DNA of 64,000 nucleotides from Dyadobacter frigoris (GCF_005280585.1 NZ_SZVO01000008.1:124001-188000); one strand, 5' to 3'; positions 35,868 to 46,950 are shown, counted from the first letter of the stretch. Notes: generated by a model not told the origin, from the letters alone. Translations and numbers: made by a program.

Positions 35868-36008
35868 TTGAAAACAGTGAAATATCCTTGCCTGATAACT
35901 TTAAAAGGAATATCGGAGAGTTTGGAAGAAAATCGGGTTTTTCATAAAGTTTTCATAAGAATAGGTTTTAATTCTTGCTTCAACTTAAAAAAACTGTTTT
36001 TGTTATAA
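35868..36008 (+). CDS. Possible 46-residue leader ORF with strong Shine-Dalgarno sequence
   Basis: A TTG-initiated frame of 46 codons, KTVKYPCLITLKGISESLE to LKKLFLL, is preceded 9 bases upstream by gaaggagggt, one of the few strong Shine-Dalgarno-like sequences in the window. It has no family I recognise. It lies between the candidate promoter at 35808 and the operon's first gene, so it may be a leader peptide or simply chance. I cannot tell these apart from one sequence. Confidence 0.25.
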   Translation: MKTVKYPCLITLKGISESLEENRVFHKVFIRIGFNSCFNLKKLFLL

Positions 36009-36193
36009 ATTTTTTTAAATAATTTAATTCAAGTAAAAACCTTTATTGAAGTTAACATGTTAGGTAATGCAGGCGAAACAATGCTTTAACATTGCCGTAA
36101 TATGCTTAAATTACTTTTTTAATGATGAAAAAAATGCATAACCCACTGGAACTAACTGGAAATCAGGAAGTAGGTGCATGTTTCTGACACTAA

Positions 36194-38528
<2,335 letters not shown>

Positions 38529-38532
<4 letters not shown>

Positions 38533-39521
38533 GTAAAAGGATTTTGATAACTGGTGCGAGTGGATTTATAGGATATCATCTTGTAAAGGCTGCGCAAAAA
38601 GCCGGATTTGAGGTTGATGCCGCAGTACGTTCATCGAGCAAGTTATCACATTTGAATGCTTTGGCGCCTGATTTTGTAACGCTTGATTTTGGTTCGAAAG
38701 AATCGTTGGTCAGCAATCTGGAAGCAGGGCAATATTCTTATATTATTCATGCGGCTGGTGCGACCAAAGCGAAAAGTATAGAAGAATATAATACGATTAA
38801 CGCGGAATATACCAGAAATCTGGCTCTGGCAGCGACGCTGGCAAATATTCCTCTTGAAAAGTTTGTCTTTGTCAGCAGTCTGGCCGCTATTGGCCCTTCT
38901 GATTATGATGACGTAAAACTTTTTACAGAAAGCAGAAAGCCCAATCCGGTCACGGCTTACGGGAAAAGTAAATTATTAGCAGAGCAATATTTATCCGACA
39001 GCGTTTTGCCAATTGCTATTTTGAGGCCAACAGCGGTGTACGGTCCTGGCGAAAAGGATTTACATATCGTTTTCAAAATGTTGCAGGACGGGTTGGATAT
39101 GTATATTGGAAAAAAACCTCAACGTTTCAGTTTTGTTTATGTGCAGGATCTGGTGAATGCTATCATGCTTTCATTAAGTGCTGAAAATAAAACAGAACGT
39201 ACTTATAATATATCGGACGGCAATGTTTATGGCCGTTACGAGCTTGCTGATACTTTTAAAGACCTGCTCGGAAATAAAACAGTACGTTTCCATATTCCCG
39301 AAGGCATTGTAAAAGTAGTGGCTAACGTATTAGAACTGGCTTACATGAATTCTAAAAACACGCCGGTTCTTAATAAAGAAAAGCTGAATGAACTTACAGC
39401 CCCAAACTGGGCTTGTAGTATTGAAGCAGCAAAAAAAGACCTGCATTATAGTCCCGCTTACAATTTAAAAGCAGGTTTGGCGGAATCCATGCAGTGGTAT
39501 ACAAAGGGAAAGTGGCTTTAA
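38529..39521 (+). CDS. NAD(P)-dependent epimerase/dehydratase-family reductase, CerR-like
   Basis: Extended short-chain dehydrogenase/reductase of 330 residues. Nucleotide-binding ITGASGFIGYHLVKAA (TGxxGxxG), substrate-site Ser near FVFVSSLAAIGPSDYDD, catalytic Tyr144-x3-Lys148 in TAYGKSKLLAEQYL, and LRPTAVYGPGEKDLHIVFKM. Its start overlaps the acyltransferase stop by four bases. In bacterial ceramide synthesis a member of this superfamily (CerR) reduces the 3-keto group. Position next to spt and the acyltransferase makes that the leading hypothesis. A 200-base gap then separates it from pgpA. Confidence 0.8.
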
Positions 39522-39721
39522 ATCACCTCTAAATTTGAAGATTATGACAGATAAAGATCAGCATGTTGGGTTGCCAGGATTGTAAAACGAACATCGTGCT
39601 TTCCTGACTTGGAGCCTGGTGATGTATAAATAATTAATTGAAAGGTCAGGGATAAAATAGTTGGTCCGATTGCATGTATTTGTAAATCAGGATTTTGTAG
39701 AATTGAAATAACCTGAAAATA

Positions 39722-40180
39722 ATGAGTCAGTTGCATAAAATAATTGCAACATCCCTTGGGATAGGATATGTAGGGAAAGGTGGCGGAACAGTCGCAGCTG
39801 TATTTACTTGTATTTGCTGGTACTTTTGGCAAATTTATTTTACACCATCAATCTGGTTTGGTTTTGGAATAACACTCTTTATTACAATTATTGGGACAAT
39901 TTCTTCGGATGCAGTTGAGCCTTTTTGGGGAAAAGATGATAAAAAAGTAGTGATCGATGAGGTCGCAGGTATGTGCATCAGCTTATTATTTCTGCCTTCA
40001 ACAGGTGCTTATATTATAACAGGACTTATACTGTTCAGGTTTTTCGATATTGTTAAACCTCTCTACATCAGAAAAGCAGAAAAATTACCCGGTGGGTATG
40101 GCGTGATGCTTGATGATGTGCTTGCCGGTATTTGTGCAAACATCCTTCTACAAATAGCGTTCAGATTTAATCTCTTGTAA
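39722..40180 (+). CDS. pgpA: PgpA-family phosphatase (phosphatidylglycerophosphatase A or PI-phosphate phosphatase)
   Basis: Membrane phosphatase of 152 residues with PgpA signatures: GIGYVGKGGGTVAA, VVIDEVAGM, LFRFFDIVKPLYIRKAEKLP and GGYGVMLDDVLAGI. Four hydrophobic segments fit the family. PgpA normally removes phosphate from phosphatidylglycerophosphate. In the Bacteroides inositol-lipid locus a PgpA-type protein dephosphorylates phosphatidylinositol phosphate, and the neighbouring CDP-alcohol transferase and PAP2 genes make that role likely here too. One base separates its stop from the gtrA start. Confidence 0.85.
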   Translation: MSQLHKIIATSLGIGYVGKGGGTVAAVFTCICWYFWQIYFTPSIWFGFGITLFITIIGTISSDAVEPFWGKDDKKVVIDEVAGMCISLLFLPSTGAYIITGLILFRFFDIVKPLYIRKAEKLPGGYGVMLDDVLAGICANILLQIAFRFNLL

Positions 40181-40181
40181 A

Positions 40182-40553
40182 ATGTTAACGTTTATCAAGG
40201 CGCAGGCCTCTTCATTGATTGCTACATTTCTCGACTTTTCGACTGCAATCGTTCTGGTGAACTTTTTTGGACTGGAACCGTTTAGTTCAAGTATAGCAGG
40301 AACATTTTTTGGTGGGGTAGCTAATTTTACGATTAACAGATACTGGGTATTCGACGCGGCAGAGGATAAAATTGGTGGACAAGTATTAAAATATTTCGTT
40401 GTCTGGGTCGGAAATCTGATTTTAAATGCAGGAGGAATGTATTTGCTGTTGGAAAAAACAAATTTTAATTATGTTATATCCAAAGTTATGGTAGCCATTA
40501 TTGTTGGTTTTGGATACAATTATATGTTTCAGAAAAAACTGGTTTTCAGGTGA
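40182..40553 (+). CDS. GtrA-family small membrane protein
   Basis: Protein of 123 residues with four hydrophobic helices and GtrA-type features: FIKAQASSLIATFLDFSTAI, GTFFGGVANFTINRYWVFDA, LKYFVVWVGNLILNAGG and VGFGYNYMFQKKLVF. GtrA proteins are proposed to move lipid-linked sugars or phosphorylated lipids across the inner membrane. It lies between a PgpA-type phosphatase and a lipid-related outer-membrane gene. A flippase-like role in the inositol or sphingolipid pathway is inference. Confidence 0.85.
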   Translation: MLTFIKAQASSLIATFLDFSTAIVLVNFFGLEPFSSSIAGTFFGGVANFTINRYWVFDAAEDKIGGQVLKYFVVWVGNLILNAGGMYLLLEKTNFNYVISKVMVAIIVGFGYNYMFQKKLVFR

Positions 40554-40627
40554 TCGTCACAGAACTTAAATGAGTTTTTCCTGGCTTAATTAACTCAGCA
40601 GCCCAGGGAAGCTAAAAAAAATAAAAA

Positions 40628-43186
40628 ATGTTAGTAAAATTTAAAATAGCAGGTATACTATTCTTTCTGATTCTGTTTGGCTCAGGCATTGTCCGTGCGC
40701 AAACTACAATTATCAGAGGAGTACTTACGGACTCTGCTTCGAAGGAAACTTTGCCTTATGCCAATGTGCAGATACCAGGTACCACGATTGGAACACTCGC
40801 CGATGACGAAGGCCGTTATTCAATCAAACTGGATGGTAGTTATTCCAAAATTCAATTCGGTTACATTGGCTATAATACTTCTGTCAAAAGCATTACGCCA
40901 GGTATTGATCAGGTAATTAACGTAAAGCTTAGTGTAAATGCATCGATGCTGACAGAAGTTGTCATTAAAGGAAAAGCACGTTACCGCAACCGGAACAATC
41001 CTGCCGTTGAACTGATCCAAAAAGTGATCGACCACAAAAAGGAAAATCAGATGGATGCCAATGATTTTGTTCAGTACGAACAGTACGAGAAAATTTCTCT
41101 GGCGCTGAGTAATTTATCTGACAAATTTCGGGAAAAGCGGATTTTTAGAAATTACCAGTTTCTGTTCACAGAGCAGGATTCCAGTACGATCGGAGGGAAA
41201 AACATGCTTCCGGCCTATTTAAGAGAACGACTTTCACAGATTTATTTCCGTAAAGATCCCTACAAAAAGAAACAGCGCGTATTGGCAGACCAGCGTGCAG
41301 AATATGATTCACGGTTCATCGATAACGACGGTTTAAGCACTTATTTCAACAGACTTTATGAAGATATAAATATCTACAACAATAATATTTCGGTTGTAAC
41401 CAATCTTTTGCTTAGCCCCATTGCTGGCTCTGCACCTACTTTTTACAAATTCTTTATCACAGACACTGTAAAAACACAGCAGCCGTGGCTTATTGAATTG
41501 AGTTTTATTCCAAGAAATAAAACAGATCTCCTTTTTCAGGGGAAATTGTATATTACTTTGGATGGCCATTATGGCGTTCAGCATGCTTATCTGACGGTCA
41601 ACAAAGATATCAACCTGAACTTCATGCGTGATCTTGAAGCGAAACTTGAATTCGAAAAAAGTTCGGATGGAAGATATCACCTTAGCAAAAGTACGCTGGG
41701 AATGGAATTCGCCTTTGGAGATAAAGGTGGCGGGATTTATGGTCAGCGAACGGTGACGTTTAAAGATTATGAAATCAATAAAGCTCAGAATGACAGTATT
41801 TACAAGGGACCTTCGGAGGAAATAGTTTATAAGGAAGGTGAAAAGAAAAGTCCCGACTTTTGGACTAACTCCCGTCACATTCCTTTGGAACACCGTGAAG
41901 TCGAGATTTATAAAAATGTTGATACGTTACAGACAATAAAGTCTTTCCGACGTACAATGGATATCGGAACGCTTTTACTGGCAGGTTATAAAGCACTTGG
42001 CCCGGTTGAAATTGGGCCTGTAAATACGTTTTACAGTTTCAATCCGGTGGAAGGTTTGAGGTTACGTTTCGGCGGCAGAACTACGCCAATTTTCAGCAAA
42101 CGTGTTTATTTTGAAACTTATGCCGCGTATGGTTTTAAAGATCAGAAATGGAAATACTTTGCCAGCGGTACTTATTCATTGAACAATAAATCCATTTACC
42201 ATTTCCCGCTGCATTATTTCAGGTTGAGCTATCAGCATGATACCAAAATTCCCGGTCAGGAATTGCAGTTTGTGCAGGAAGACAATTTCCTTTTATCTTT
42301 CAAAAGAGGAAATAATGACAAGTGGCTCTATAATGATATCTATAAATTCGAATACGTTCGGGAATTTCCAAGCAGAGTGTCTTACAAATTTGGATTTACA
42401 CAATGGAAACAAGCCCCGGCTGGTGCTTTGGTTTACCAGCGTTATGATGCTGGAAGTGATGGTTTGATCAATATTAATTCATTGTCAAATGCGGAAGTAA
42501 GTCTCGAATTGAGATATGCCCCGCATGAACAATATTATCAGGGGAAATTGTATCGCACGCCGATTCCTAATAAATATCCGATTTTCACGATGCGATACAG
42601 CAAAGGCATTAAAGGGCTTTTGCAGGGAGAAACCAATTATCAGAATATTACGGGTAATGTGGCAAAAAGATTTTTCCTGTCACAGTTCGGATATGCTGAC
42701 GTGACTGCGGAAGGCGGCTATATAGTTGGGAAAAACATTCCATTTCCTTTGCTTACCATTCACAGAGCCAACCAGAGTTATGCGTATCAGTTAAGTTCGT
42801 ATAACTTAATGAACTTCCTGGAATTTGTCAGTGACCATTACGCCAGCATGAGTGTGGAATACTATTTGAACGGATTTGTTTTTAACAAAATACCGTTATT
42901 GAAAAGACTGAAACTTAGAGAAGTTGTAGCATTCAGAGGACTGTATGGTGGTTTAAGAAATGAAAATAACCCTGCTTATAATCCGAATTTGTATAAGTTT
43001 TTGACAAATCCCGATGGAACATCGGCTACTTATTCGCTGAATAAAGAACCTTACATGGAAGGAAGTGTCGGGATCGCGAACATTTTTAAGTTATTACGAG
43101 TTGATTTGGTTAAACGGTTCAACTATCTTGACAATCCTAATGTTGCAGAGTGGGGAGTCAGGGCGAGGGTTAAGTTGGATTTCTAG
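40628..43186 (+). CDS. Outer-membrane DUF5686/carboxypeptidase-regulatory-like protein
   Basis: Exported protein of 852 residues. The signal peptide (ending IVRAQ) is followed by a carboxypeptidase-regulatory-like domain (about 28-115: GVLTDSASKETLPYANVQIP, TLADDEGRYSI, QFGYIGYNT). A DUF5686 body then runs to the end, from AVELIQKVIDHKKENQM through FYKFFITDTVKTQQPWLIEL to RPINETY-like barrel strands and a terminal RARVKLDF. TonB-type plug motifs are absent. Such proteins are abundant in Bacteroidota and poorly studied. Sitting inside the lipid operon, 74 bases after gtrA and 16 before the phosphatidyltransferase, it might be an outer-membrane partner in lipid placement. That is only inference. 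Confidence 0.8.
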   Translation: MLVKFKIAGILFFLILFGSGIVRAQTTIIRGVLTDSASKETLPYANVQIPGTTIGTLADDEGRYSIKLDGSYSKIQFGYIGYNTSVKSITPGIDQVINVKLSVNASMLTEVVIKGKARYRNRNNPAVELIQKVIDHKKENQMDANDFVQYEQYEKISLALSNLSDKFREKRIFRNYQFLFTEQDSSTIGGKNMLPAYLRERLSQIYFRKDPYKKKQRVLADQRAEYDSRFIDNDGLSTYFNRLYEDINIYNNNISVVTNLLLSPIAGSAPTFYKFFITDTVKTQQPWLIELSFIPRNKTDLLFQGKLYITLDGHYGVQHAYLTVNKDINLNFMRDLEAKLEFEKSSDGRYHLSKSTLGMEFAFGDKGGGIYGQRTVTFKDYEINKAQNDSIYKGPSEEIVYKEGEKKSPDFWTNSRHIPLEHREVEIYKNVDTLQTIKSFRRTMDIGTLLLAGYKALGPVEIGPVNTFYSFNPVEGLRLRFGGRTTPIFSKRVYFETYAAYGFKDQKWKYFASGTYSLNNKSIYHFPLHYFRLSYQHDTKIPGQELQFVQEDNFLLSFKRGNNDKWLYNDIYKFEYVREFPSRVSYKFGFTQWKQAPAGALVYQRYDAGSDGLININSLSNAEVSLELRYAPHEQYYQGKLYRTPIPNKYPIFTMRYSKGIKGLLQGETNYQNITGNVAKRFFLSQFGYADVTAEGGYIVGKNIPFPLLTIHRANQSYAYQLSSYNLMNFLEFVSDHYASMSVEYYLNGFVFNKIPLLKRLKLREVVAFRGLYGGLRNENNPAYNPNLYKFLTNPDGTSATYSLNKEPYMEGSVGIANIFKLLRVDLVKRFNYLDNPNVAEWGVRARVKLDF

Positions 43187-43202
43187 TTTAAAAGAGTTTA
43201 AA

Positions 43203-43934
43203 ATGAACAAAGACGAGTTTCGCGTTGCTTTACAGCGAGGCATTTATAAGGTAATCAATCCATTTGTAAGGTTTCTTATCAAAGCCGGATTAACACCAAA
43301 TATGGTGACTACCATCGGTTTGGTGTTAAATATTGGTGTGGCCGTAATTTTTATAATCGGTGTTGAAGAAGGTAATCGCGGAGATTTGACTTATGTGGGC
43401 TGGGCAGGTTTTCTGGTACTTTTTGCCGGAATATTTGATATGCTCGACGGGCAGGTGGCCAGGCTTGGCAATATGAGCTCAACTTTTGGAGCTTTCTACG
43501 ATTCTGTTTTAGACAGATACAGTGAAATGGTGATGTTTTTGGGGATATGTTATTATCTCGTTGGCCATCATTATTTTTTCAGTTCACTCTTTGCATTTAT
43601 AGCGCTGATCGGTTCTGTTATGGTAAGTTACACACGAGCCAGAGCGGAAGGTCTTCGGGTTGAATGCAAGGAAGGATTAATGCAAAGGCCGGAACGTGTG
43701 GTTTTGGTTGGTATTTCGGCTATTTCCTGTGGTGTGGCGTCTAATTACATTGGTGGTGATTATAAATTGTTTATTCCTGGCATCCCTTTTCATGTTTTTG
43801 AAACGATGTCAATTTTTACAATCCCGATTACCGTCATGGCTGTTCTGACCAATATCACCGCGGTAAACCGTTTATTAAGTGTAAAAAAAATATTGGATAA
43901 AAAAGATTCCGATGAGATTTCTATTAATCGCTAG
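43203..43934 (+). CDS. CDP-alcohol phosphatidyltransferase, candidate phosphatidylinositol-phosphate synthase
   Basis: Integral membrane transferase of 243 residues starting at ATG 43203 (the longer upstream frame overlaps the previous gene). The CDP-OH-P motif is complete: DMLDGQVAR, eight residues, then GAFYDSVLD, matching DxxDGxxARx8GxxxDxxxD. Six hydrophobic segments follow. It joins a CDP-activated lipid to an alcohol headgroup. With a PgpA-type phosphatase and an AUR1-like PAP2 enzyme in the same run, inositol phosphate is the most likely acceptor, as in the Bacteroides inositol-lipid locus. Glycerol phosphate (PgsA) is the main alternative. It overlaps the next gene by 23 bases. Confidence 0.88.
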   Translation: MNKDEFRVALQRGIYKVINPFVRFLIKAGLTPNMVTTIGLVLNIGVAVIFIIGVEEGNRGDLTYVGWAGFLVLFAGIFDMLDGQVARLGNMSSTFGAFYDSVLDRYSEMVMFLGICYYLVGHHYFFSSLFAFIALIGSVMVSYTRARAEGLRVECKEGLMQRPERVVLVGISAISCGVASNYIGGDYKLFIPGIPFHVFETMSIFTIPITVMAVLTNITAVNRLLSVKKILDKKDSDEISINR

Positions 43935-44481
43935 TCTGATTGCAATTCTTGCAACAGGCAGCAACACTTTCGCAGACAAAAAAAGTAAGGAAAATCTGGC
44001 AGTAGCAGCAGTTGATACTTTTCCTGTACCAAAATTGCCCAACCTCCTTTTTTATATTCAGAGAGACCCGAATACCAATACGATCTGTTATGAATTAAAT
44101 GTAAATGATAAAGGGCAACTGGACGAAGAAAATCCTGTTCATCCGTTTTGGATCAGATATCCGGAAGGAGGAGGTCGTAAAGAACTTAATTATTTGCAAA
44201 AAAAATTCGCTTACGGAATCATTGTAAAAAAAGCGGGCAAGGATTATTTTCAGTTAAAGTCAGTCGCTTATTCAAAAACGCCGCTATATCTTAAAAAAGG
44301 TACAAACAACAAGTACCAGGTATACATGGCAATCAACCAGAAACAATGTGTTTTGACAAAGATTTTTGTCAGGATCGAAGGCGGAACTTTCTGGGTCCCG
44401 AATGTCAGGTATATTGAAGTTACGGGAACGGATCCCGCAACAGGTAAAACAGTAGTAGAAAGAATTAGTAAATTTTCCTGA
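43912..44481 (+). CDS. Exported DUF4833-type protein
   Basis: Exported protein of 189 residues, signal peptide MRFLLIASLIAILATGSNTF then ADKK. The mature part has the DUF4833-like pattern: LLFYIQRDPNTNTICYELNV, NPVHPFWIRYPEGGGRKELN, KFAYGIIVKK and FVRIEGGTFWVPNVRYIEV. The role is unknown. Its start lies inside the phosphatidyltransferase gene (23-base overlap) and the fatty-acid hydroxylase starts 9 bases after its stop, so it belongs to the operon. Proteins of this group occur beside inositol-lipid genes in other Bacteroidota as I recall; a periplasmic step is possible. Confidence 0.75.
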   Translation: MRFLLIASLIAILATGSNTFADKKSKENLAVAAVDTFPVPKLPNLLFYIQRDPNTNTICYELNVNDKGQLDEENPVHPFWIRYPEGGGRKELNYLQKKFAYGIIVKKAGKDYFQLKSVAYSKTPLYLKKGTNNKYQVYMAINQKQCVLTKIFVRIEGGTFWVPNVRYIEVTGTDPATGKTVVERISKFS

Positions 44482-44490
44482 TGTTTCGTC

Positions 44491-45126
44491 ATGGCCAAGA
44501 ACTATGTATCCAACTCCAAAGAATCGGTTCGGATGTTCAAAAGCGATATCCTCGAATCGGTTTCAAAAGTGCACTTCTCAGTGCCTCTTTTCATTTTCAT
44601 TCCTGTAATTCTTTATTTCGGCTGGAAGGCAATCTGGCAGCAGGAGCTTTCCCCGGTTGAATTTTCCGGATATTACCTGTTAGGACTTTTTGTTTGGTCT
44701 TTGACAGAATACGTTTTGCACAGGTTCATTTTTCATCTTGAACCAAAAAAAGGGAATAAAACACTGGAACGTATCCATTTTGTTTTCCACGGTGTTCACC
44801 ACGATTATCCAAGTGATGCGCACCGACTGGTAATGCCGCCTTCAGTAAGTATTCCTCTGGCAGCGGCATTTTATTATCTGTTTTCTCTTTTTTTGAGAAC
44901 AGGTCCGTTGGCAGCATTTTTTTCTGCTTTTATGACTGGATATTTATTTTATGATATGACACATTATGCGTTGCATCATGCTAACTTTAAAAATAAATTC
45001 TGGAAAAAGCTGAAAAAACATCACATGTTACACCATTACGACGACGCGTCAAAAGGATACGGAGTCAGTTCACCGCTGTGGGACAAAGTTTTCAGCTCCG
45101 ATTTTTTAAAAAATAAAAATGATTGA
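44491..45126 (+). CDS. Fatty-acid 2-hydroxylase / sterol-desaturase superfamily (FA2H/Scs7-like)
   Basis: Membrane di-iron enzyme of 211 residues. It has the His-cluster signature of fatty-acid hydroxylases: LTEYVLHRFIFH, ERIHFVFHGVHHDYPSD, YDMTHYALHHANF and LKKHHMLHHYDDASKG, which supply the usual eight or more His ligands. Hydrophobic helices flank each cluster. In eukaryotes such enzymes hydroxylate ceramide N-acyl chains at C2. In this sphingolipid operon the same job, making 2-hydroxy ceramides, is the best reading. It overlaps the PAP2 gene by 8 bases. The upstream part of the first 25 residues varies; ATG 44533 is an alternative start. Confidence 0.88.
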   Translation: MAKNYVSNSKESVRMFKSDILESVSKVHFSVPLFIFIPVILYFGWKAIWQQELSPVEFSGYYLLGLFVWSLTEYVLHRFIFHLEPKKGNKTLERIHFVFHGVHHDYPSDAHRLVMPPSVSIPLAAAFYYLFSLFLRTGPLAAFFSAFMTGYLFYDMTHYALHHANFKNKFWKKLKKHHMLHHYDDASKGYGVSSPLWDKVFSSDFLKNKND

Positions 45127-46042
45127 CAATTTAGAAAGTGCGGTAAGCATTCCAAAAACCGATTTTTATGGGTTAAAACCGATCATCACCATGTTGCTGA
45201 TATCGGTTGCTTATTTGGTGTTGTCTGCTTATCTCGTGGGATTTCGGAGTGATCAGGTTGTGTTATTGGTTATTACAAATAGTTTTTACTTTTTTTCCGA
45301 AACAACACGTAAATTCATAACTGCATTTTCGATCTTCATCGTCTATTGGATTTTGTTTGATTATATGAAGGCATTCCCGAATTATAGTTATAACACAGTA
45401 CATATTAAAAGTCTGTACGATCTGGAAAAATCGATTTTTGGGATCAATGCCGGAACATCGATTATAACACCGAATGAGTACTGGATTTTGCATCAGCATT
45501 CTTTTCTGGATGTGATGTCCGGCGTATTTTATCTGACCTGGATTCCACTTCCTTTGTCTTTGGCGGGATATCTTTTTTACAAAAACAGAACACAGTTTTT
45601 CAATTTCGCCTTTACATTTTTACTGGTCAATATGATCGGTTTCGTGATTTATTACCTTTATCCGGCCGCACCGCCCTGGTACAGCCAGCAATATGGTTTT
45701 GAATTCATTGCAAATACAAGAGGAAATACCGCTGGACTTTCCAGGTTTGACGCGTTTTTCAATGTGGGTATTTTTAAATCGATTTACGAGAAAAGTTCGA
45801 ATGTATTTGCTGCAATGCCTTCTTTACATTCCTCTTATCCACTTATTGCTCTGTATTACGCTGTCAAAAGTAAAATTAATGCCGGCCTGGCGATTGTAAT
45901 TGGAATTACAATGCCGGGGATCTGGTTTGCGGCTGTTTACACAAGTCATCATTATGTGCTTGATGTCATTGCCGGCGTTGCCTGTGCAACTACTGGAATT
46001 ATAATAGTAAACCTGATTGCAGCTAAAAGATTGAGTAAATAA
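45119..46042 (+). CDS. PAP2-family phosphotransferase, AUR1-like candidate inositol-phosphoceramide synthase
   Basis: Integral membrane protein of 307 residues with six or more helices. PAP2/AUR1 catalytic motifs are YLYPAAPPWYS, NVFAAMPSLHSSYPLIAL (C2-type, with the His) and AAVYTSHHYVLDVIAG (C3-type, His and Asp). The spacing, the PSLHS motif and the HHYxxD ending resemble fungal AUR1 and the PAP2_3 group rather than simple lipid phosphatases. AUR1-type enzymes move phosphoinositol from phosphatidylinositol to ceramide. Last gene of the lipid operon, with a terminator 20 bases beyond. Plain phosphatase activity cannot be ruled out. Confidence 0.85.
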   Translation: MIDNLESAVSIPKTDFYGLKPIITMLLISVAYLVLSAYLVGFRSDQVVLLVITNSFYFFSETTRKFITAFSIFIVYWILFDYMKAFPNYSYNTVHIKSLYDLEKSIFGINAGTSIITPNEYWILHQHSFLDVMSGVFYLTWIPLPLSLAGYLFYKNRTQFFNFAFTFLLVNMIGFVIYYLYPAAPPWYSQQYGFEFIANTRGNTAGLSRFDAFFNVGIFKSIYEKSSNVFAAMPSLHSSYPLIALYYAVKSKINAGLAIVIGITMPGIWFAAVYTSHHYVLDVIAGVACATTGIIIVNLIAAKRLSK

Positions 46043-46061
46043 ACCTGAAAAAGAAAAAATG

Positions 46062-46111
46062 AAAGTTGGAAACGTCTTGACACAGGAGATGTTTCCAACT
46101 TTTTGTTTTTT
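46062..46111 (+). terminator. Strong rho-independent terminator closing the lipid operon
   Basis: aaagttggaaacgtct (46062-46077) pairs with agatgtttccaacttt (46087-46102) with one G-U pair, a 9-base loop, and a T-rich run to 46111. It follows the PAP2 stop by 20 bases. Confidence 0.9.
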
Positions 46112-46248
46112 GAACAAAGAAGTTTTTTTTGGAAATAGAATAGTGTTTCCAACCTTGATGATAGTTTGGTTGTCATCAAATTGATAAGAAAACGGGAAAT
46201 ATTCCGTTTCAATACTAGTTGCTTTTTTTGAAAATACCTGAAAAATTA

Positions 46249-46359
46249 ATGATATCGATAATAATCTGCTCAGCCAACGCCGAAGAATTAAGAGAAGTTT
46301 CAAAGAATATTGACGAAACCATAGGCGTCGCTTATGAAATTATTGGGATTAGCTCGTAG
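46249..46359 (+). pseudogene. 5' fragment of a glycosyltransferase gene (partial copy of the gene at 48703)
   Basis: Frame from ATG 46249 to TAG 46357 encodes 36 residues: MISIIICSANAEELREVSKN then IDETIGVAYEIIGISS. The intact gene at 48703 begins MISIIICSADAKDLLTVTKN then IDETVGVPYEIIAVDNS. The match ends abruptly, where this copy stops. It is a truncated duplicate, no longer functional. Confidence 0.85.
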
Positions 46360-46408
46360 CGCGGGATTGACGAATTTAAATATATCATTTGCTCGAAAAG
46401 ATCAATCT

Positions 46409-46552
46409 ATGTTAACCAGGACAATTCCTGTTTCGGGATAAAAACTTCCGATTGCAAGGCTTGGATCCTGGCAGCAATTTGATGTTGGAACATCGGTTGC
46501 GGAAAAAGATCCTCTGAAAGAAGTGCTGCACAAATACCAGAAGAAATATTGA
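46409..46552 (+). pseudogene. Fragment of an aldo/keto reductase gene (partial copy related to 53569)
   Basis: A single frame from ATG 46409 carries an in-frame TAA after ten residues and stops at TGA 46550-46552. It reads TIPVSG, stop, KLPIARLGSWQQFDVGTSVA then EKDPLKEVLHKY. The intact reductase has NIPGTKEKLPVVGLGSWIQF then DIGESPSEKEGLTEVL. Only about 40 residues remain. It lies 50 bases after the glycosyltransferase fragment, in the same order and orientation as the intact pair. Confidence 0.8.
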
Positions 46553-46655
46553 TCCGAGTGAAGTTGATATGCTTTTGTATAAGCAATCCACCATCCACCA
46601 CTCACATATGCAGAATAATTTGATTCATTTAGGCTTTGAAGCGTTTGATAACTAG
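46542..46655 (+). pseudogene. C-terminal fragment of an unidentified protein
   Basis: A plus-strand frame overlapping the reductase fragment by a few bases reads RNIDPSEVDMLLYKQSTIHH then SHMQNNLIHLGFEAFDN and stops at TAG 46653-46655. The composition is protein-like and the start is missing. I do not recognise the family. Confidence 0.4.
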
Positions 46656-46689
46656 AACAAGGTTTTTACTTTCATAAGAGGCAAATCGT

Positions 46690-46743
46690 CTAGCTTCTTC
46701 TGAAAGTAAAACCTAATCCTACAGGTACCCACACATAGTATAT
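46690..46743 (-). pseudogene. Possible end of an outer-membrane barrel gene
   Basis: Minus strand, 17 codons: IYYVWVPVGLGFTFRRS and TAG at 46690-46692. This ending resembles the last strand of Bacteroidota barrels (compare TIGLGFTF at the end of the gene at 22098). The frame is closed just upstream. Very short, so the call is tentative. Confidence 0.3.
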
Positions 46744-46900
46744 TTACGCGAAAGATGTATGAGAACCTTTGTTACATTAACGTGCGGAGCATGATCACAA
46801 TAGGTTCTTCCGAATTTTAACTAGGTTTTGATCTGACTCGTTAAAGCATACTCAGCCATTAAATAAAATATTATTTGAAGAGTTAAAAGATATGTAATAT

Positions 46901-46927
46901 TATTTCTACATTGGAGATGTAGAAATA
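46901..46927. promoter_or_regulatory. Perfect 11-bp palindrome before the protease gene, possible operator
   Basis: tatttctacat (46901-46911), spacer tggag, and the exact complement atgtagaaata (46917-46927) lie 23 bases before ATG 46951. No T-run follows, so an operator or a leader hairpin is more likely than a terminator. Confidence 0.5.
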
Positions 46928-46950
46928 GTTCTCTTATACTCACAAAAAAA

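Noticed and set aside
43065..43202. In-frame upstream extension of the CDP-alcohol transferase
   Set aside because: It overlaps the end of the DUF5686 gene and does not resemble the family; ATG 43203 starts a normal-length protein.
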